DNA of 64,000 bases from Nocardia exalbida NBRC 100660 (GCF_000308575.1 NZ_BAFZ01000025.1:62001-126000), one strand, 5' to 3'. Numbered from the stretch's first letter, positions 50,341 through 60,771 are shown. Notes: generated from the sequence alone by a model not told the origin. Numbers and translations: made by a program.

Positions 50341-50775
50341 CTATCTCGGGGAACCTTCGTTGTCCCCGCGGAAGAAGGCGCGAATCTCGTTGAGGCTGGG
50401 GGCACCCGGGGAGATATCGGGCAGGTCGGGCAGGTCGTTCAAGTCGTCGTCGAGGGGTGCGGCGAGGGCTTCGGCATGCTGCTGCGCCCGGCACGCCGCG
50501 GCCCGAGTAGCGTCCACGATCGCTCTGCTCAACTGCTCCGGTGTCTGGCGCATCGCCGCGGCGGTGAGGCGCAGGTCCGTCAGCACGCCTGCGGCATCCA
50601 CGGTCACCTCTACCGATTGGTCGGGAGAACTCGCCTGCGTGCGAGCGTTTTCCAATTCCCTGAACACCTCGGTGAGCCGGCCCTGCTGACGTTCGAAGGA
50701 GTCGAGGAGATGTTCGAGCTGGTTGCGCATGCCGCTGTTGGCCGAGCGTAGGCCTTCGCGCTCCCATCGATCCAT
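50341..50775 (-). CDS. YbaB/EbfC-like protein of the T7SS locus
   Basis: A 144-residue protein: a coiled-coil first half (about 8-50), then VEVTVDAAGVLTDLRL, the central YbaB strands, and a helix LSRAIVDATRAAACRAQQHAEAL, ending in an acidic Pro-rich tail. ESX-linked effector operons of actinobacteria often carry such a gene, possibly acting as a chaperone or regulator rather than a DNA-binding protein. The ATG at 50775 is chosen for GGAAGG upstream. It lies 163 bases before the giant gene. Confidence 0.78.
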   Translation of the reverse strand: MDRWEREGLRSANSGMRNQLEHLLDSFERQQGRLTEVFRELENARTQASSPDQSVEVTVDAAGVLTDLRLTAAAMRQTPEQLSRAIVDATRAAACRAQQHAEALAAPLDDDLNDLPDLPDISPGAPSLNEIRAFFRGDNEGSPR

Positions 50776-50930
50776 GCCACAACCTTCCGACTCGAAATCG
50801 TCAGCGGGCAGCGACGACCGCGGACCTCCGAACGTGCCCACAATGATGACCCAGAGGTGCGTGGCGACTTTCACCGCTGGTGGGAAGGGGAAGAACCAGA
50901 CGCCGTCCGCTCAGGCGGCAGGGGGTCTCA

Positions 50931-52604
50931 TCACCGGTCCGGCAGTGCCGCACGCGACATCGTCACCAGCAGCCGACCCAGCACCTTCTGCGGGCCGTTG
51001 GCCGCGTCCTCACTCGATTCGACCGCGGCGAATCCCTCGGCCAGCGCCCTGCCCGGAAGGAACAGACCCTGTTCGAAGCAGTTGTCGCCGAGCTGCGCCC
51101 GCCATCGCTTGTAGCCGGCGACCACCCGGCTCAGCGTCTCGCCCCGGGGGTCGTTGATCCGCACGTATTCGGTGATGAGCGCGCGTTGCGCCTCCTTGTG
51201 TGCCCGGAACCCGCCGATGAGGTCGATCGCGGCGCCGAGTTCCCGCAGGATCGCGGCATACATCGGTCGCCGCGCAGGACCGGATCGGGTCGTCGCCCGG
51301 GAACGGCCGGCCAAACTCCTGGGATCGAGCACAGCGGTGTGAGCCAGCACGATCCACGGCGCCACCTCCCCCGACCGCTTCGCCGTACTGCGATTCTCGA
51401 CGGCGGATAGCGAACCCGTCACATCCCGGATCTCGATTCCGCGCAGCGCGGCCGGCATCCGCGGGAGGACGGTGTCGACAGCATCGGCGATGTCCTGGAC
51501 CGTCGCCGCGGCGATACCCGCCGCGTCGAATCCGACGATCTCGATGTTGTGCCGAGCGGCCATCTCCCGAGCGATCCGCATGGCCTCGGCATCGGTCGCT
51601 CGGTGCGCACGCACGCCTGCGGGCTTCGGGGCCCGCTTCTGCTCGCGACGTTTCGGAGCCGGCTCCGGCTTCTTGCCCGCGGGCGGGCGGTCCGGGGTGC
51701 GTGGAGGAGATACCCGAGGCGGGGTTTCGTTCGCCGGCGCGCCCGAGGGGCTCGGAGCCTTCGCCCAAGGGGCGCCCGGCCCGTTCCGCGTCCACGGCGT
51801 ATTCGCCGACGGCTTGCCGGAGTCGTTAGGGCCGCTCGGTGTCGGCTGCGGACCCGCCTGCTTCCCGGTGGGTGTATTCGCCTGCGCTCCCTGTCGCTCT
51901 GTGCCGATACCGGGCGTCGTCGGCGATCCGGTCTCGGTTGCCGGGGGTTGGTCGCCGGATTCGTCCTCGGGCGATTCGGTTTGTGGGGAATTGCTCGTCG
52001 AATCGTCCGGCTGTCCGGATTCCGGAGGTTGCCGGCCGGACTCCGTGGGCTGCTCGCCGGACGCTGCGGGTTGCCGGCCGGAGGCCAGGGGTTGCTGTGT
52101 ATCGATACTGCCGCGGTCGTTCGGGGCGTCCGGCTGCGGACGGGCGGAGTCTCCGTTCGCCGGGCGATCGGGCGTGCCCGACGGCCGTGCGGAATCGTTT
52201 GTGTGGCGGAGGGGTTCGCTGGACGTCGCCTGCGGAATGGGTCCCGCCGGCCGATTCTGGCTCGGTGCGGTCGTGTACGGGATGCCATCGTCGGCCGAGT
52301 TCCGGATGTTCTGCCGCCCGTAGTGGTCCCCGTCCTCGAACGCATCGGCCGCATGCTTCATCGCGGAACTCATCGCCCGAATGTCCGCGACGAGATCGTC
52401 GAACCCCTCCAACGTACGGTCGGCACCGGGCCTATAGGTGTGTGCGAACGTCTCGCCTGCTTCGTCGTCACCCCAGAACTCACCCTCGTCGGCGAGTGCC
52501 GCCTTCAGTTCGTTCGCCACCCGTTCGGCGTCTTCGGCCGCCTGCCGCAGCTCCGCCGCCGATTCGCGCAGCTGGGCCGGGTCGACCGACAGTGATTCGG
52601 CCAC
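50931..52604 (-). CDS. WXG100-family protein with degenerate peptidase-like C-terminus
   Basis: A 557-residue protein from GTG 52604 (AGGGGG five bases upstream). Residues 1-100 form a WXG100/ESAT-6-like hairpin with EFWGDDEAG at the turn. Residues about 115-355 are Pro/Ser/Gln-rich with repeated xSGRQP/ESGQP units. The C-terminal about 190 residues parallel the two metallopeptidase domains of the giant protein (HNIEIVGFDAAGI aligns with FDIEVLGLDKPEI; ALAEGFAAVE with EALAEAFVDV). Where those have HExxH, this has ELGAAIDLIGG, so zinc binding is lost. It may be a secreted pseudo-peptidase, a partner, or an inhibitor. It heads the T7SS-like set. Confidence 0.75.
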   Translation of the reverse strand: MAESLSVDPAQLRESAAELRQAAEDAERVANELKAALADEGEFWGDDEAGETFAHTYRPGADRTLEGFDDLVADIRAMSSAMKHAADAFEDGDHYGRQNIRNSADDGIPYTTAPSQNRPAGPIPQATSSEPLRHTNDSARPSGTPDRPANGDSARPQPDAPNDRGSIDTQQPLASGRQPAASGEQPTESGRQPPESGQPDDSTSNSPQTESPEDESGDQPPATETGSPTTPGIGTERQGAQANTPTGKQAGPQPTPSGPNDSGKPSANTPWTRNGPGAPWAKAPSPSGAPANETPPRVSPPRTPDRPPAGKKPEPAPKRREQKRAPKPAGVRAHRATDAEAMRIAREMAARHNIEIVGFDAAGIAAATVQDIADAVDTVLPRMPAALRGIEIRDVTGSLSAVENRSTAKRSGEVAPWIVLAHTAVLDPRSLAGRSRATTRSGPARRPMYAAILRELGAAIDLIGGFRAHKEAQRALITEYVRINDPRGETLSRVVAGYKRWRAQLGDNCFEQGLFLPGRALAEGFAAVESSEDAANGPQKVLGRLLVTMSRAALPDR

Positions 52605-52809
52605 GCAACCCCCTGGGTCGATATCGAGACGGCCCGGCCGTCGTCGGCTGCTGAACGGGACGTCACGCATCGGCGAACCGCCACGCGCCAGGCCGGCCGG
52701 AGCCGAAGCATAAGCGAGGTTCGCTGGTTTTCCCGTCGGTGGGAACGTGGCCCGAGGGCGGCGGATGGCTCGTCGGCCGCAGCCTGGAGCCTTCTTCGAA
52801 AAGGTGGGA

Positions 52810-53256
52810 TCACCGTCCTTCGGTCCAGAACCGCTCTATGCGAGCGATCGCTTCTTCCCTGCTCATCTGGGCGATTTCGTCCTCGGTGAGACCCACCCGA
52901 TGAATCAGCAGGTGCACGAGATCGATGGGCAGCGATGCCTTGGGCAGTTCTGGGAAACCGCGGTTCGGCAGCACATCATTCAAGACACACTCCCAGAACG
53001 AATCCGCGGTGACGTCGAGTTGATCCCGCAGAATGTGCGCCCACAGTGATGCGCCGTAACTTGTGCGGTGGACTGGATGGGAGATGCGTGTGCGCAGAAT
53101 CCTGCCATCCGGTAGGCCCAATTCGTACGTGACGTGGTGCGCTCCAGTGCGGCCTCGCGCGTCCCGTATCCGCTCCCACCCCTCGATCTCGCAAAACTGT
53201 TCGTGGCGTTTGCGAGTCGGCTGCGGCCAGGTCACTTCGTGGCTCCGACCAGCCAT
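52810..53256 (-). CDS. Putative type II toxin of a toxin-antitoxin pair
   Basis: A 148-residue basic-then-acidic protein. HHVTYELGLPDGRILRTRISHP and YGASLWAHILRDQLDVTADSFW are its most distinctive parts. I recall this family being annotated as a cytotoxic translational repressor, but the mechanism is not evident from motifs. Its start overlaps the end of the Phd/YefM-like gene by 25 bases, the usual antitoxin-first order. Confidence 0.6.
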   Translation of the reverse strand: MAGRSHEVTWPQPTRKRHEQFCEIEGWERIRDARGRTGAHHVTYELGLPDGRILRTRISHPVHRTSYGASLWAHILRDQLDVTADSFWECVLNDVLPNRGFPELPKASLPIDLVHLLIHRVGLTEDEIAQMSREEAIARIERFWTEGR

Positions 53257-53648
53257 TCTCGAAGTTGATCGTCGTCGCTGAGGCCGATCAGCTGAATGAG
53301 GCCCCAGTTGTCCCGATGGTTCGGCGCATCCCGCAGTCTGGTTTGCCAGTCCTCGGCGTATTCGCGTAGTGCGGCGATCGTCTCGTCGATGGCCTCATCG
53401 AGCGTGCTGCCGTCGGCGGCCACAGGCAAGCCTGGTAGGAACACCGACCACCCCCCGTTCTCGGCGACCACTTCTGCCCCGGACGGGCAAACCTTCGCAA
53501 GCATGTAGCGGAGCCGTTCGGCATCGACGACTGCGGCGTACTCGGTGTCGCGCCGAACGGTCGCTACACGTCCTCGTACGGCCGCATCCAATAGTTCTTT
53601 GAGATGAGCACGTGCGTCGGTGTAGCTGTCATAGTGCACCGCTGACAT
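53232..53648 (-). CDS. Phd/YefM-type antitoxin
   Basis: A 138-residue protein whose first about 70 residues match the Phd/YefM antitoxin fold (YDSYTDARAHLKELLDAAVRGRVATVRR, then YAAVVDAERLRYML). Residues 75-110 resemble a HicB-like strand-helix unit (VFLPGLPVAADGSTLDEAID). It would neutralise the overlapping downstream toxin and repress the promoter. It lies between the T7SS-like locus and sdhB. Confidence 0.72.
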   Translation of the reverse strand: MSAVHYDSYTDARAHLKELLDAAVRGRVATVRRDTEYAAVVDAERLRYMLAKVCPSGAEVVAENGGWSVFLPGLPVAADGSTLDEAIDETIAALREYAEDWQTRLRDAPNHRDNWGLIQLIGLSDDDQLREWLVGATK

Positions 53649-53752
53649 CGGTCACCTCCAAATCGCTGCGTATCCATACTCGCGCCCCTATGGAAGTACG
53701 TCAAGTACGCGACGTACTGGTCGTCCGAGGATGTCGTTGCCATATGGAACGA

Positions 53753-53790
53753 CGAAGGTCGCCTTCCTCCAAAGAGAGAGGCGACCTTCG
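53753..53790 (-). terminator. Hairpin terminator after sdhB
   Basis: CGAAGGTCGCCT and AGGCGACCTTCG make a perfect 12-base stem with a 14-base loop, 19 bases past the sdhB stop on the minus strand. The T tract after the stem is weak (TCGTTCC), as is common in actinobacteria. Confidence 0.75.
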
Positions 53791-53808
53791 ATCGGCTTGT
53801 GCGAGCGA

Positions 53809-54582
53809 TCAGCGAGTGAACAGCAGCGCTCGCTTGACTTCCTGGATCGCCTTGGTGACCTCGATGCCGCGCGGGCAGGCGTCGGTGCAGTTGAAGGTGG
53901 TGCGGCAGCGCCAGACACCTTCGACGTCGTTGAGGATGTCGAGGCGTTCGCGGGCGCCTTCGTCGCGGCTGTCGAAGATGAAGCGGTGGGCGTTCACGAT
54001 CGCGGCCGGGCCGAAGTAACTGCCGTCGCTCCAGTACACGGGGCAGGAGGTGGTGCAGCAGGCGCACAGGATGCACTTGGTGGTGTCGTCGAACCGGGCG
54101 CGGTCGGCCTGGCTCTGGATGCGCTCGCGGGTGGGCTCGTTACCCGAGGTCATCAGGTAGGGCTTCACGGCGCGGAACGCGTCGAAGAACGGCTCCATGT
54201 TCACCACGAGGTCCTTCTCCACGGGCAGGCCGCGGATCGGCTCGACGGTGACGGTGATCGACTTGTCGCCCTTGGGCAGCATGTCCTTCATCAGCACCTT
54301 GCAGGCCAGCCGGTTGACGCCGTTGATCCGCATGGCATCCGAACCGCACACGCCGTGCGCGCAGGAACGCCGGAAGGTGAGCGTGCCGTCCAGGTAGGAC
54401 TTGATGTAGGTCAGCACGTTCAGGAAACGGTCGGTCGGCAGGACCGGCACCTGGAAGGACTCCCAGTGCGCGCCCTTGTCGTCCTCCGGATTGAACCGAG
54501 CCACCTTGACGGTGATCATCACCGAGCCCTCGGGGACCGGAGCGGGCTTCTGCGAAGAGGGTGCTTCGGCAACAGCAGTCAT
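53809..54582 (-). CDS. sdhB: Succinate dehydrogenase iron-sulfur subunit
   Basis: A 257-residue subunit carrying electrons from FAD to quinone. The [2Fe-2S] ligands lie in CAHGVCGSDAM...LACK (about 72-96). CILCACCTTSCPVYW (about 164-178) is the [4Fe-4S] cluster, and CRTTFNCTDACPRGI (about 225-239) supplies the [3Fe-4S] ligands. Its ATG overlaps the sdhA stop by one base (TGATG). Last gene of the sdhCDAB operon. Confidence 0.95.
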   Translation of the reverse strand: MTAVAEAPSSQKPAPVPEGSVMITVKVARFNPEDDKGAHWESFQVPVLPTDRFLNVLTYIKSYLDGTLTFRRSCAHGVCGSDAMRINGVNRLACKVLMKDMLPKGDKSITVTVEPIRGLPVEKDLVVNMEPFFDAFRAVKPYLMTSGNEPTRERIQSQADRARFDDTTKCILCACCTTSCPVYWSDGSYFGPAAIVNAHRFIFDSRDEGARERLDILNDVEGVWRCRTTFNCTDACPRGIEVTKAIQEVKRALLFTR

Positions 54583-56381
54583 CAGTACTTACGCTCCATC
54601 GGCTCGTAACGGGTCTGCACCACCGGCTTGAAGTCCAGGCGGATGTCCGACAGGAGATCCGAGCCCTCCTTGTAGGCCATCGTGTGACGCATGAAGTTCA
54701 CGTCGTCGCGGTCCGGGTAGTCCTCGCGAGCGTGACCACCGCGCGATTCCTTGCGGTTGAGCGCACCGACCACGGTGACCTCGGCCAGCTCGAGCAGGAA
54801 GCCGAGCTCGACGGCCTCGAGCAGGTCGCTGTTGTAGCGCTTGCCCTTGTCCTGCACGGTGATTCGCGCGTAGCGCTCCTTGAGCGCGTGGATGTCGGTG
54901 AGCGCCTGCTTGAGCGTGTCCTCGGTGCGGAACACCGAGGCGTTGTTGTCCATCGACCGCTGCAGCTCGGTGCGGATGTCGGCCACCCGCTCGTCGCCGT
55001 GCTCGCTGAGCAGCTGGGCCAGCCAGTCCTGCACCATCTGCGCCGGATTCTCCGGCATCTCGACGAACTCGCTGCGCTGCGCGTACTCCGCGGCGGCGAT
55101 GCCCGCGCGGCGGCCGAACACGTTGATGTCCAGCAGCGAGTTGGTGCCCAGCCGGTTGGCGCCGTGCACCGAGACGCACGCGCACTCACCCGCGGCGTAG
55201 AGGCCGGGGACGACGTCGCTGTTGTTGCGCAGCACCTCGCCGCGGATGCGGGTCGGGATGCCGCCCATCACGTAGTGACAGGTCGGGAACACCGGCACCA
55301 GTTCCTTCACCGGGTCCACACCCAGGTAGGTGCGGGAGAACTCGGTGATGTCGGGCAGCTTCTCCTCGAGCACGTCCTCGCCGAGGTGGGTCACGTCGAT
55401 GTAGACGTAGTCCTTGTTCGGTCCCGCGCCGCGGCCCTCCAGCACCTCCAGCACCATCGAGCGGGCGACGATGTCGCGCGGCGCGAGGTCCTTGATGGTG
55501 GGGGCGTAGCGCTCCATGAACCGCTCGCCGTCGGCGTTGCGCAGGATGCCGCCCTCGCCGCGGACGGCCTCGGAGATCAGGATGCCGAGCCCGGCCAGAC
55601 CCGTCGGGTGGAACTGGTGGAACTCCATGTCCTCCAGCGGCAGGCCCTTGCGGAACACGATCGCCATGCCGTCGCCGGTCAGGGTGTGCGCGTTGGAGGT
55701 GGTCTTGTACATCCGGCCCGAGCCGCCGGTGGCGAACACGATCGACTTGGCGTGGAAGACGTGCAGTTCGCCGGTGGCCAGCTCGTAGGCGACCACACCG
55801 GTCGCGACGGGGCCCCGATCGCTCTCGGTCAGCACCAGGTCCAGCACGTAGAACTCGTTGAAGAACTCCACGTCGTGCTTGACGCAGTTCTGGTACAGCG
55901 TCTGCAGGATCATGTGACCGGTGCGGTCGGCGGCGTAGCACGCGCGGCGGACCGGGGCCTTGCCGTGGTCGCGGGTGTGCCCGCCGAAGCGCCGCTGGTC
56001 GATCTTGCCCTCGGGCGTCCGGTTGAACGGCAGGCCCATCTTCTCCAGGTCGAGCACCGCGTCGATGGCCTCCTTGGCCATGATCTCCGCGGCGTCCTGG
56101 TCGACCAGGTAGTCACCACCCTTGACGGTGTCGAAGGTGTGCCATTCCCAGTTGTCCTCTTCGACGTTGGCCAGCGCGGCGCACATGCCGCCCTGGGCCG
56201 CGCCGGTGTGGCTGCGGGTCGGGTACAGCTTGGTCAGCACCGCCGTCCGAGCACGCGGGCCGGCCTCGATCGCGGCGCGCATGCCCGCGCCGCCCGCGCC
56301 GACGATGACGACGTCGTAGCGGTGCTCCTGGACAGGACGAGATTCCCCGGTCCCAGTGGTTCGTTCGCTGCGCTCACTCAT
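54582..56381 (-). CDS. sdhA: Succinate dehydrogenase flavoprotein subunit
   Basis: A 599-residue FAD subunit that oxidises succinate to fumarate. The N-terminal Rossmann motif VVIVGAGGAGMRAA, covalent-FAD site RSHTGAAQGGM, and the active-site segment HQFHPTGLAG are all intact. The first about 15 residues (MSERSERTTGTGESR) are absent from mycobacterial SdhA and are encoded by a REP-like element, so the ancestral start was probably near QEHRYDV. Confidence 0.95.
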   Translation of the reverse strand: MSERSERTTGTGESRPVQEHRYDVVIVGAGGAGMRAAIEAGPRARTAVLTKLYPTRSHTGAAQGGMCAALANVEEDNWEWHTFDTVKGGDYLVDQDAAEIMAKEAIDAVLDLEKMGLPFNRTPEGKIDQRRFGGHTRDHGKAPVRRACYAADRTGHMILQTLYQNCVKHDVEFFNEFYVLDLVLTESDRGPVATGVVAYELATGELHVFHAKSIVFATGGSGRMYKTTSNAHTLTGDGMAIVFRKGLPLEDMEFHQFHPTGLAGLGILISEAVRGEGGILRNADGERFMERYAPTIKDLAPRDIVARSMVLEVLEGRGAGPNKDYVYIDVTHLGEDVLEEKLPDITEFSRTYLGVDPVKELVPVFPTCHYVMGGIPTRIRGEVLRNNSDVVPGLYAAGECACVSVHGANRLGTNSLLDINVFGRRAGIAAAEYAQRSEFVEMPENPAQMVQDWLAQLLSEHGDERVADIRTELQRSMDNNASVFRTEDTLKQALTDIHALKERYARITVQDKGKRYNSDLLEAVELGFLLELAEVTVVGALNRKESRGGHAREDYPDRDDVNFMRHTMAYKEGSDLLSDIRLDFKPVVQTRYEPMERKY

Positions 56382-56397
56382 GCGAGGGGGCCTGTTC

Positions 56398-56829
56398 CTA
56401 ACTGATGTTGGGGTCGAAGGTGAAGATGACGTAGGTGCCCACGCCCATGATCAGGATCATCGAGATGGCCAGCAGGGTCTTCAGCCAGAACCGGGTCGAG
56501 TCCTTGCGGGAGTAGTCGTCGATGACGGTGCGCAGGCCGTTGCCGCCGTGCAACTGCGCCAGCCACAGCATGGTCAGGTCCCAGAACTGCCAGAACGGGC
56601 TGGACCAGCGACCGGCCACGAAGGCGAAGTTGAGCCGCTTCACGCCGCCGTCGAGCAGCAGCATGATCGCCATGTGCCCGAGCACCAGCACGATCAGCAG
56701 CAGGCCGGAGAAGCGCATGAACAGCCAGGCGTACTTCTCGAAGTTGTTGCTCGAGCGCGCGCGCGGCGAGCGAGGCAGATCCAGGCTGGCCGGACGGTCA
56801 TAAGACTTACCGATGACAGGTGCGCTCAT
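56398..56829 (-). CDS. sdhD: Succinate dehydrogenase membrane anchor
   Basis: A 143-residue membrane subunit with three hydrophobic spans starting at about residues 30, 70 and 112. VLGHMAIMLLLDG in the first span supplies a likely haem-ligand His. It anchors SdhAB with SdhC. Its start overlaps the 27-codon mini-frame stop (ATGA). Confidence 0.9.
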   Translation of the reverse strand: MSAPVIGKSYDRPASLDLPRSPRARSSNNFEKYAWLFMRFSGLLLIVLVLGHMAIMLLLDGGVKRLNFAFVAGRWSSPFWQFWDLTMLWLAQLHGGNGLRTVIDDYSRKDSTRFWLKTLLAISMILIMGVGTYVIFTFDPNIS

Positions 56830-56909
56830 GCCTGCACCTCGCTGGCGCTCGGCTCCGGCATGACCGCACTGGCGGCTGTGTTCATGGGTCGCTCGCTTCG
56901 CTCGCTCAT
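56826..56909 (-). CDS. 27-codon mini-frame linking sdhC and sdhD
   Basis: Reads MSERSERPMNTAAS and ends SASEVQA. It starts two bases after the sdhC stop and its TGA overlaps the sdhD ATG, so ribosomes could pass from sdhC to sdhD through it. The first seven residues are identical to those of SdhA because both come from the same REP-like DNA. Probably a coupling device or fortuitous frame rather than a functional peptide. Confidence 0.35.
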   Translation of the reverse strand: MSERSERPMNTAASAVMPEPSASEVQA

Positions 56910-56911
56910 TA

Positions 56912-57310
56912 TCAGTGCTCCGTGAACAGGTAGAAGAACTGGCGCCCGATCGCGGGAACGGCCAGCAGGAACCAGATCGCGAGAATGATCCAGAGCATCA
57001 GGCGCTGGTACTTCGGGCCCTTGGACCAGAAGTCCACCAGGATCACGCGGACGCCGTTGAGCGCGTGGAACAGGACGACGACGACCAGGCCCATCTCCAT
57101 CAACGCCACGATGGGCGTCTTGTAGGTCTCGATCGCTTCGTTGTAGGTGTCCGGGCTCACCCGCACCAGGGCGGTGTCCAGTACGTGAACGAAGAGGAAG
57201 AAGAAGATGGTGACCCCGGTGATCCGGTGCAGCGCCCACGACCACATTCCGGGGTCGCCTCGGTACAGCGTCTTCCGCTTCGGCTGGGCCGGAGCTTCAA
57301 TCGTGGTCAT
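56912..57310 (-). CDS. sdhC: Succinate dehydrogenase cytochrome b556 subunit
   Basis: A 132-residue membrane subunit. WALHRITGVTIFFFLFVHVLDT holds the conserved quinone-site and haem-ligand pattern (HRITG, then His), with two further spans at about 72-92 and 105-125. ATG at 57310 is chosen at the expected family start; codons further upstream cover the promoter region. First gene of sdhCDAB. Confidence 0.92.
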   Translation of the reverse strand: MTTIEAPAQPKRKTLYRGDPGMWSWALHRITGVTIFFFLFVHVLDTALVRVSPDTYNEAIETYKTPIVALMEMGLVVVVLFHALNGVRVILVDFWSKGPKYQRLMLWIILAIWFLLAVPAIGRQFFYLFTEH

Positions 57311-57496
57311 AGAGTGCGGTGCCTCCAACGTCGTTGATGGACCCGGTCGCAGGTCCGACGCCGACGGCGTGGCGGGCGAATGCCCAGGTGGCTGTACTCC
57401 GGCCCGTCGCAGGAACCTGAACCGATCTGTTCTGGACTCTAATCCTCCAGCAATCCCGGAACTAATTCGGCGTACCGTGCGTTGCGCGACAGTCGA

Positions 57497-57515
57497 TCGG
57501 GTTAGGCTTACCTTT
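57497..57515. promoter_or_regulatory. DtxR/IdeR-type iron-box-like site
   Basis: TCGGGTTAGGCTTACCTTT matches 16 of 19 positions of the IdeR/DtxR consensus TWAGGTWAGSCTWACCTWA, with the central TTAGGCTTACCT intact. It lies in the divergent region between sdhC (187 bases away) and cdd (70 bases away). Iron control of the iron-rich Sdh complex would make sense. Confidence 0.55.
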
Positions 57516-57585
57516 CTTGATGTGTGCGGGGTTCCGTCGTGGCCCTTGCGCGGCCGTGATCGGGCCGGTCCGAGAGAGGTTCCCC

Positions 57586-57987
57586 ATGCCGGAAATCGAC
57601 TGGAAACTGCTGCGTGACAATGCATTTCGAGTTATGCGAAACGCCTATGCGCCGTACTCGCGGTTTCCGGTCGGCGCCGCGGCTCTCAGCGCCGACGGTC
57701 GCATGGTGAGCGGTTGCAATGTGGAGAATGTCTCATATGGATTAGGCCTGTGTGCCGAATGTGTACTCATCGGTAACTTGATTTCGGGCGGCGGGGGGCG
57801 TCTGGTGGCCGTCTCGGTGACCGATTCTCGCGGCGAAATCCTGATGCCCTGCGGTCGCTGCCGCCAATTGCTCCACGAGCACGGCGGGGCCGATCTCCTG
57901 GTCGATCACAAGGCCGGTGCGGTGCCGTTGCGCGCACTGCTGCCGGACGCGTTCGGGCCGGACGATTTGGACGCCGGGCGAAGGTAG
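57586..57987 (+). CDS. cdd: Cytidine deaminase
   Basis: A 133-residue zinc enzyme that deaminates cytidine and deoxycytidine in pyrimidine salvage. The zinc ligands and catalytic Glu are in GLCAECVLI (CAE) and PCGRCRQLL. NVENVSYG is the substrate-binding motif. AGAGAGG precedes the ATG at 57586. It is followed closely by deoA and add as a salvage group. Confidence 0.93.
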   Translation: MPEIDWKLLRDNAFRVMRNAYAPYSRFPVGAAALSADGRMVSGCNVENVSYGLGLCAECVLIGNLISGGGGRLVAVSVTDSRGEILMPCGRCRQLLHEHGGADLLVDHKAGAVPLRALLPDAFGPDDLDAGRR

Positions 57988-58065
57988 CGGCATCCCGGCG
58001 GGCCCGCGTTTCCATCCCATCGGCGAGAACCCGGGTGCACGTCGGCTCGTGCCAAACTGGCCACC

Positions 58066-59355
<1,290 letters not shown>

Positions 59356-59589
59356 ACTGTCCGCGGTAACCCAGCGGGCGGCGCGGGGCGCGTGTGTGCC
59401 TGCGCCGCCGGATCACGGGGGGAGCGCCGGACCGCATGCCCGCGCGAGGGTGGAAGCTGCGCGCACAGCATGTGCGCGGCGAACCGAGCGGTATCCGGTC
59501 GTGGTCCGGCCCGCATCCGGCGGGCAACGAGATGGTTGCCACGGCCGGACTCGGCTGCCGTTTCGGCGCGCTGCGGCTACCGTCGATAC

Positions 59590-60687
59590 ATGACTGGACC
59601 GATGCCTCTGACTCTCGCCTCGATCCGCCAAGCGCCGAAAGCGCTGCTGCACGATCACCTCGACGGTGGCTTGCGGCCCGCGACGGTGCTCGAACTCGCC
59701 GCGCACAGCGGCTACGAGGACCTACCCGCCACCGACGAGGCGTCGCTGGCGGCCTGGTTCCGTGACGCGGCCGACAGCGGATCGCTGGAACGCTACCTGG
59801 AGACCTTCGCGCACACCGTCGCCGTGATGCAGACCCCGGAGGGGCTGCGCCGGGTCGCCCGCGAATGCGCCGAGGATCTCGCCGCCGACGGCGTCGTCTA
59901 CGCGGAGGTGCGCTTCGCCCCCGAACAGCACTTGGAACGCGGCCTGACACTGGACGAGGTGGTCGAGCACACGCTGGCCGGATTCCGCGAAGGCGAGGCG
60001 GCGGCCGCGGAGCGCGGACATCCGATCGTGGTGACCTGCCTGCTCACCGCGATGCGGCACGCGGCGCGCTCGCGGGAGATCGCGGAACTGACCGTGCGCT
60101 TCCGTGATCGCGGAGTGGGCGGCTTCGACATCGCGGGCGCGGAAGCCGGTTACCCGCCCAGCAGACACCTCGACGCGTTCGAGTACATGCGTGCCAACAG
60201 CGCGCACTTCACCATCCACGCGGGCGAGGCCTTCGGCCTGCCGTCGATTCACGAGGCGCTCGCGTTCTGCGGCTGCGACCGGCTCGGCCACGGCGTGCGG
60301 ATCACCGACGACATCAGCGTGCCCGGCGCGGTCGAGGACGCAGAGCTCGGGCTGGTCGCCAACTATGTCCGGGACATGCGCATCCCGCTGGAGCTGTGTC
60401 CGTCGTCGAACGTACAGACCGGCGCGGTGCCCTCGCTGGACAAGCACCCGTTCGACCTGCTGGCCCGCCTGCGCTTCCGCGTCACGGTGAACACCGACAA
60501 CCGGCTGATGAGCGACACCAGCATGAGCCAGGAGATGCTCAAGCTGGTCGAGACGTTCGGTTATGGCTGGAGTGATCTGGAGCGATTCACCATCAACGCC
60601 ATGAAGTCGGCGTTCATCCCGTTCCCCGAGCGGCTGCGGATCATCGACGACATCATCAAGCCCGGATACGCGGTGCTCATCGGCTAG
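59590..60687 (+). CDS. add: Adenosine deaminase
   Basis: A 365-residue metal-dependent deaminase converting adenosine to inosine. The metal-ligand pair is in LLHDHLDGG (about 17-25). [10 protein letters not shown] gives the next His and catalytic Glu, [10 protein letters not shown] another His, and [12 protein letters not shown] the Asp pair. The ATG at 59590 matches the family start; codons back to 59392 are open but non-coding in appearance. There is a 234-base gap after deoA. Confidence 0.92.
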   Translation: MTGPMPLTLASIRQAPKALLHDHLDGGLRPATVLELAAHSGYEDLPATDEASLAAWFRDAADSGSLERYLETFAHTVAVMQTPEGLRRVARECAEDLAADGVVYAEVRFAPEQHLERGLTLDEVVEHTLAGFREGEAAAAERGHPIVVTCLLTAMRHAARSREIAELTVRFRDRGVGGFDIAGAEAGYPPSRHLDAFEYMRANSAHFTIHAGEAFGLPSIHEALAFCGCDRLGHGVRITDDISVPGAVEDAELGLVANYVRDMRIPLELCPSSNVQTGAVPSLDKHPFDLLARLRFRVTVNTDNRLMSDTSMSQEMLKLVETFGYGWSDLERFTINAMKSAFIPFPERLRIIDDIIKPGYAVLIG

Positions 60688-60771
60688 GGCGGCGCGCGTC
60701 CTACGGGCACGCGACAGCGTCGGCTGCGAGGTGCGGCGCCCGCCCGGCTACCGGTTCGCTAGCGTGGCGAC

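Noticed and set aside
57311..57625. A longer SdhC beginning at 57625
   Set aside because: The extra 105 codons cover the divergent promoter region and iron-box-like site and do not resemble SdhC; the start is 57310.
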